A stretch of 64,000 nucleotides of DNA from Ceratothoa steindachneri (lineage: Eukaryota > Arthropoda > Malacostraca > Isopoda > Cymothoidae). The notes beneath the pieces are model-generated. The model was not told where the DNA came from. It ran no database searches and saw nothing but the letters and a program-made list of their open reading frames with translations. This document shows, piece after piece, positions 58,956 to 64,000 of the stretch (positions are counted from its first letter, which is position 1; each line of letters starts with the position of its first letter). Made by a program: the position numbers and the translations under genes. The stretch is taken from contig OZ018321.1 in the NCBI GenBank assembly GCA_963969495.1, forward strand, positions 131,286,293-131,350,292, read 5' to 3'.

Positions 58956-59089
58956 GTTATTAGTGTTTTTACTTTAATTTTAATAATTGTCAATTTTATT
59001 ATTTTAACTTGTCTCCTTCCGCTTTTTTCAATGCATTCTTTTAACTATTATCAATTAATGTTCCTTCCTCTTCTCATTAGACGATATAG

Positions 59090-59200
59090 TCACTGAAGAT
59101 GGTCCTAATAAAGGTCCGAAACGTCCGGCCAATAAATGATTAGTGGAATCACCTGGGTCTTCATATTCCTGCTACATATCAGATTACCAAGGAACAAATC
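59090..59200 (+). repeat. PLE/SINE-like end segment before the long TA tract
   Basis: cactgaagatggtcctaata followed by aaggtccgaaacgtccggcc resembles the ctgaagaaggtc...gaccgaaacgtc segment often found at ends of Penelope-like elements. The two ggtcc blocks are direct, not inverted, so no hammerhead helix II forms. Confidence 0.35.
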
Positions 59201-59210
59201 AATTACGAGT

Positions 59211-60315
<1,105 letters not shown>

Positions 60316-60361
60316 TCACTCGTGAGACGCCTGTCAGATCGGAATGAGACAAAATACATAG

Positions 60362-61709
60362 TGTCGTAGAATGCCGAGCTAATATATATTTATTTGTTTT
60401 ATTAACTTTAAATAAACCAAATAACTTTAAATTGAGGCGTAGGCTCGTGCCTCGGTGATCGCTTAAGGATCGGGCGCTAAGAGTGATAAACTTTATTTTT
60501 ATTCTAGTGAATGAATAAACTGGGTTTCTTTCTTGACTTTATCAAATATTGCAACTTCAACTCGTTCGGGGATAATTAAAATAGTGCATTTACTAAAGAA
60601 ATATAGACTTTAAAGAACATATCCGATCTCTCTAAACAACATACAATAAAAAAAAGAAAATGGGATTACTGGGTGGGCTCTCGCAGCTCGCTTTGAGATA
60701 AATTTTTACGGGGGGAACAATTTTTAAGTTAATAGCTTTGTCTTTAGTCAGACATCCAATAAACTAATTTTTATGCACGGGGACATAAATAGAAGGATTA
60801 TTCTTTACTTACATAAGGTAATGGAAATTAATACCAGTTTTTAGTTAGAATATCTTCGGGGATTTTTGTTCCTGAGAGGCGTAGCTCGAGAAGTTTGCAG
60901 TTTGCTCCCCAAGATGGCGTTACTCCGGCTTAAATGTGGATAAGTGACGCCACAGGGAATTTCTAGTTGGCGTAAGAGAATCAAAACAAAGACGCCTATG
61001 AGGCGGGTTGGTTCTCGTACGTTTATGACCTTGAAAAGATTTCTAATCTTGGGATATGTTTATATTCTTTTCTAGCGATTTGGGTCTCGCTTATATAATT
61101 TTGATTTTGGATGAGAAATCTATCTAGTTTGGAGTTGTCAAACTCAGATAGAATAAGATTTGGAGTCCTCAATCTGTGTCAGTTGATACTCACTAATCTT
61201 GGGGCTCGAACGGCGCCGAGCTTCCTTGGTACAATCTGGTGTTGTACAAGGACTGCAAATTCTCCTTAACTTGCAAAACTTTGTACCGTTGATTTTTGAG
61301 TCTTCTTGTCGAACTCGAGAAATCTTCTGTCAACCGGTGACTTTCTTGTCTCTTCGGTGGGAACGAAAAAAAAGTTTGGTTTACACGGGTCTTTCTGTTA
61401 TATACCCAACTTACTCCCGCTGAGGTGGGTGGGGAGGTGGATAGGGAGGAACCTCGCAAGATGGGACCTTAGGTTTGTCTCCCGCACTTTTGCGTCTTGT
61501 AAGTCGGAGAGGGGGTAATACGATATCGGCAGTTTGCACTTTTGAATGGGTTGTTTATAAGTGCACCCTCAAAGAGCCTGCTTTTTGAGCTGAGGTCAGG
61601 AATCAGTCTCGTACCACTTACCCTTTTGCCCGTTCTCCTATGTTACCGGAGAACCTCGAAGGGGCAAAGCTAAACCCAGATGTCTTTACTTATTATTTAC
61701 TTAGACTCG

Positions 61710-61787
<78 letters not shown>

Positions 61788-61810
61788 TAATCTCTTATTA
61801 TACCTCTACA
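60362..61810 (-). repeat. 3' LTR of Gypsy C
   Basis: In element sense it starts tgtagaggtataa at 61810, after the purine tract gggtggaggaa (61811-61821), and ends ggcattctacgaca at 60362. The end resembles that of the Gypsy A LTR (ctattctacgaca). 1449 bp, including a TA tract at 61714-61787 close to its start. The partner LTR lies outside the window, so limits are inferred. Confidence 0.6.
61714..61787. repeat. (TA)n tract inside the Gypsy C LTR
   Basis: About 37 TA units, 23 bp from the LTR's element-sense start. The frame across it is an artefact. Confidence 0.95.
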
Positions 61811-62106
61811 TTCCTCCACCCTTAAGATCGTCCTGGGGGGGAAGAAGAATCGCCTGTGCGCTACGCAAAGAGCCCTACTAAAACATCTGTACAAAAAGCT
61901 ACTCGACCGATAGTGGGAACGCTCCACTTACATCACTCTTATTGATTGAATTATGTCCTCTGTGTGCCTAATTAACACTTATCGTAACCGATTCTACGAA
62001 ATATACAAAAGAAACTAGAACATTAGGGATACACTTATACGTACAAAATAAACCAAACAATAAAATTCTATCTACACACAAAAAAAATTACCGTATGTAA
62101 ACTATA

Positions 62107-63444
62107 TTAACTTGGTATTACCTTATGGCTAATGCTTTCAGTACTCCAGTCGCATACGCTGTTTCCCACATCGTGAGTTTTTGACTGGCATAACAAGTGT
62201 CGAATGAATTTGCGGGAGCATGGGGCGTTTCCTACGAACGAACGAACTTGTTTTTCAGTTCGGGGTAGTGGCATCTTTATTATGGCGTCTACCCGATTCT
62301 GTCTTGTGGATAAACCGTTTTTCCCAATTTTGACTCCTAGCTCAGAGATGGCCTCATCAGCAAAGTAGTATTTAGACGTTCCCATCGTTCGAACGCGTTC
62401 GCAGAACCGCTTTGAGACGGCGCTACGTGCATGTAAGTGTCCTTCCCGTGTAGGGCTAGTCACGTACACGTGGTCAGGATAGGAGGATGACTCCTTCCAA
62501 TCACCTACACATCTTCTTGCTTCTTCTTTTCTTTTAATCTTTATTTGCCTATTTACTATTGACTTTTCTTCTCGGGAGTAGGATTGATCTTCATCAGGGA
62601 GAGGAGATTGATCTTCCCGAAATTCTTCGTTCATTTCTTCTTTCATTAAACTCTCTTTAGAACCGTCATTTTCTTGAAAGTAGCTTGGTACTCCCGTTTC
62701 AATCATTGCATTTGACCTTGAGTTTTCGGTCACGATCTTTATCTTCTGAGAATTTTTATTTTCAGGGTTTTGCTCCGGCAGCGATTCTGCACATTTATTT
62801 GGATCCTGCGAAGATTTCTCAGTCAGAACTTTTTCTTGAAAAGTTTCTTTGATTGTCCTGTGATCAGGATGAACTTGCTTGGCTACGGCTTGCTTATTAG
62901 ACGTATGTATTACTCTTCTTATATTTATTCTTCTTTCTTCTTCTTTATTCCCCTTCTTCGCTACCTTCCACTCCGGGAGTGGGATGGACGGCACCACATC
63001 CGTCGCAGTCTTGACGACTCGTGAACATATCCCTTCGTCCACATGTTTCTCGGACGAAAACAAATGGGTCGAAACCACGTGTCTCTCATTCGCGGGTATT
63101 CGGCTGACTAGTAATTGAGCTATCGAATTTGGAGAGAGCTTCACGCTCTGGCCTATTAATACAGAGCAAAATTTAATAGGCGCTGCTACTACGTCGGTCC
63201 AGGCAGAAAAATATTTCGACTGTATCTGGCATCGGACGACAGGGAACTTAGTGGGTCTACCCAGGAAATCCTGGACGACCACGAACTTCTGGTGCTGGGG
63301 GCTGATAGGGGGAATCAATTGGTTTGATACAACGATACAGGTACACCCCGTATCGCGTAACACGGTTGAGACTCGGCGACCATTTACGGCCCTAGTCTCG
63401 AATTTTAATCCTTCGGGAGAATTTTTGCTGTATACAAAATTCAC
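62107..63444 (-). CDS. Gypsy C protease-linker-RT tail fusion ORF (445 codons)
   Basis: Residues ~1-115 form an aspartic protease region: VSTVLRDTGCTCIVVSNQLI keeps DTG, and DFLGRPTKFPVVRC and APIKFCSVLIGQS match Gypsy A. Residues ~150-325 are a Lys/Glu/Ser-rich linker. From ~327 the frame reads SSYPDHVYVTSPTREGHLHA, AISELGVKIGKNGLSTRQNR, VDAIIKMPLPRTEKQVRSF. This equals the RT of Gypsy A from just before the YxDD box into the thumb, with H in place of the second D. The frame is uninterrupted despite the missing integrase and palm. An internal-deletion derivative is likeliest; a selected product is possible. The first Met may not be the native start. Confidence 0.8.
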   Translation of the reverse strand: MNFVYSKNSPEGLKFETRAVNGRRVSTVLRDTGCTCIVVSNQLIPPISPQHQKFVVVQDFLGRPTKFPVVRCQIQSKYFSAWTDVVAAPIKFCSVLIGQSVKLSPNSIAQLLVSRIPANERHVVSTHLFSSEKHVDEGICSRVVKTATDVVPSIPLPEWKVAKKGNKEEERRINIRRVIHTSNKQAVAKQVHPDHRTIKETFQEKVLTEKSSQDPNKCAESLPEQNPENKNSQKIKIVTENSRSNAMIETGVPSYFQENDGSKESLMKEEMNEEFREDQSPLPDEDQSYSREEKSIVNRQIKIKRKEEARRCVGDWKESSSYPDHVYVTSPTREGHLHARSAVSKRFCERVRTMGTSKYYFADEAISELGVKIGKNGLSTRQNRVDAIIKMPLPRTEKQVRSFVGNAPCSRKFIRHLLCQSKTHDVGNSVCDWSTESISHKVIPS

Positions 63445-63488
63445 CTGCTGTTCTGGGAATTCGCTGTGCTCAAAGGAGGTGAGGGATT

Positions 63489-64000
63489 CTAAAGTTGTTC
63501 TGATTCCAACGTTGCCGTCAGGTTATTTACCTGCTGGTTCGAGGGCGACTTAAGCCTTGAGTTATGGGGGCAATTGTAGCTAAGGTGGCCTTGGATGCCA
63601 CAACTACAGCAGCTTATGGGGTTTCTGGGATTTACGGCGTTCCTGACGAATTTAGGGGAGTTATTTTGCGGGGGTTTCTGGAGATAATCCCCTTTCTTTG
63701 GGAAAAAGGTTTTCTGGTGATACCCACCTTTCTTGGGGAACGAGGGCTTGTTTTTATTACACTCTCTAGGATATAACTTATGATTTGATGGATGCAAGTC
63801 GGCTTCTGACACACACTCATCGAACGACTCTGCTCTCCTGTCCTTGACAAAGGCCCTTAAATCTGGAGGCAGCGTGCTTAATAACTGGTCCTTCAGTATG
63901 AAGTCGTGAGTGAGTCAAAATCATTTCTCACTCGAGCTGACTCTAACAAGAATTGGAGGTGTCTCCTGAGAATAAAACCAAATTGTCGGTAGGTTTGTCC
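63489..64000 (-). pseudogene. Gypsy C gag C-terminal region with CCHC zinc knuckle (partial)
   Basis: Minus strand from the edge: QFGFILRRHLQFLLESARVR, then a shift, then DFILKDQLLSTLPPDLRAFV (~63900) and ECVSEADLHPSNHKLYPREC. A Lys/Pro-rich stretch follows, and ISCCSCGIQGHLSYNCPHNS (~63610-63555) fits CX2CX4HX4C. It aligns with 32385-32710 in Gypsy A. A frameshift near 63905 separates the edge piece. Gag starts beyond the window. Confidence 0.75.

Larger units (their letters stand above)
60362..64000 (-). mobile_element. Gypsy C: Gmr1-lineage LTR element with internal deletion, running off the right edge
   Basis: From right to left it holds gag with zinc knuckle (64000-63489), protease joined to an RT tail (63444-62107), a short untranslated stretch (62106-61822), the purine tract and the LTR. 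Integrase, RT fingers and palm, and RNase H are absent. Gag and protease align with Gypsy A and share its gene order up to the protease. The 5' LTR is beyond base 64000. Confidence 0.75.

Noticed and set aside
59090..59125. Hammerhead ribozyme of Penelope-like elements
   Set aside because: A ctgaaga...cgaaac pair is present, but the intervening ggtcc blocks are direct repeats and cannot form helix II. No other ctgatga core with suitable stems was found.

Overview
The window is AT-rich eukaryotic DNA with no recognisable intact host gene, rRNA or tRNA gene. It is a graveyard of transposable elements and satellites. Their mix points to an arthropod, perhaps a crustacean; this is inference from element types recalled from such genomes. 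The elements are Penelope-like elements with GIY-YIG domains, a LINE with an RNase H domain, mariner and Tc1 elements, Ty3/Gypsy elements, and two decayed ORF families that I recall as recurrent in arthropod gene predictions.

Layout. 1-200 holds a transposase N-terminal remnant running off the left edge. 597-1050 holds TA and GAA microsatellites. 1456-1900 is a decayed repeated arthropod ORF. About 2600-8390 is a long, heavily mutated LINE (gag, endonuclease, RT, RNase H). 8425-9690 is a second decayed repeated ORF family. A tRNA-headed SINE lies at 10588-10940. 13530-16608 is a decayed plus-strand Gypsy interrupted by an internally deleted mariner (14569-15501). A second SINE and a Penelope-like element share one TA tract at 16862-16942. 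18176-24500 is mostly unassigned.

24500-36880 is a higher-order satellite: arrays of a ~125-bp unit, a linker, arrays of a degenerate ~40-bp unit, then a boundary motif. A full-length Gypsy element (27234-35113, minus strand, 5-bp CTGAT target duplication, LTRs of 1354 and 1241 bp) is inserted in it. Its domains run gag-protease-integrase-RT-RNase H. That is not the usual Ty3/Gypsy order; it is the arrangement known from the Gmr1 clade.

39010-42425 is a 26-bp minisatellite of roughly 130 units. 43640-48622 holds two Tc1 remnants, one apparently carrying a spliceosomal intron. 52140-60315 is a mosaic of Penelope-like fragments in opposing orientations around a second, truncated Gypsy of the same lineage (54247-56677). 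60362-64000 is a third member whose integrase and most of its RT are missing, leaving one 445-codon protease/RT-tail ORF.

The most interesting signals are the Gmr1-type domain order, the loss of the second Asp of the RT YxDD box in all three divergent Gypsy copies, and the repeated junction of Penelope-like and SINE 3' ends with TA tracts. All translations and alignments were done by eye.
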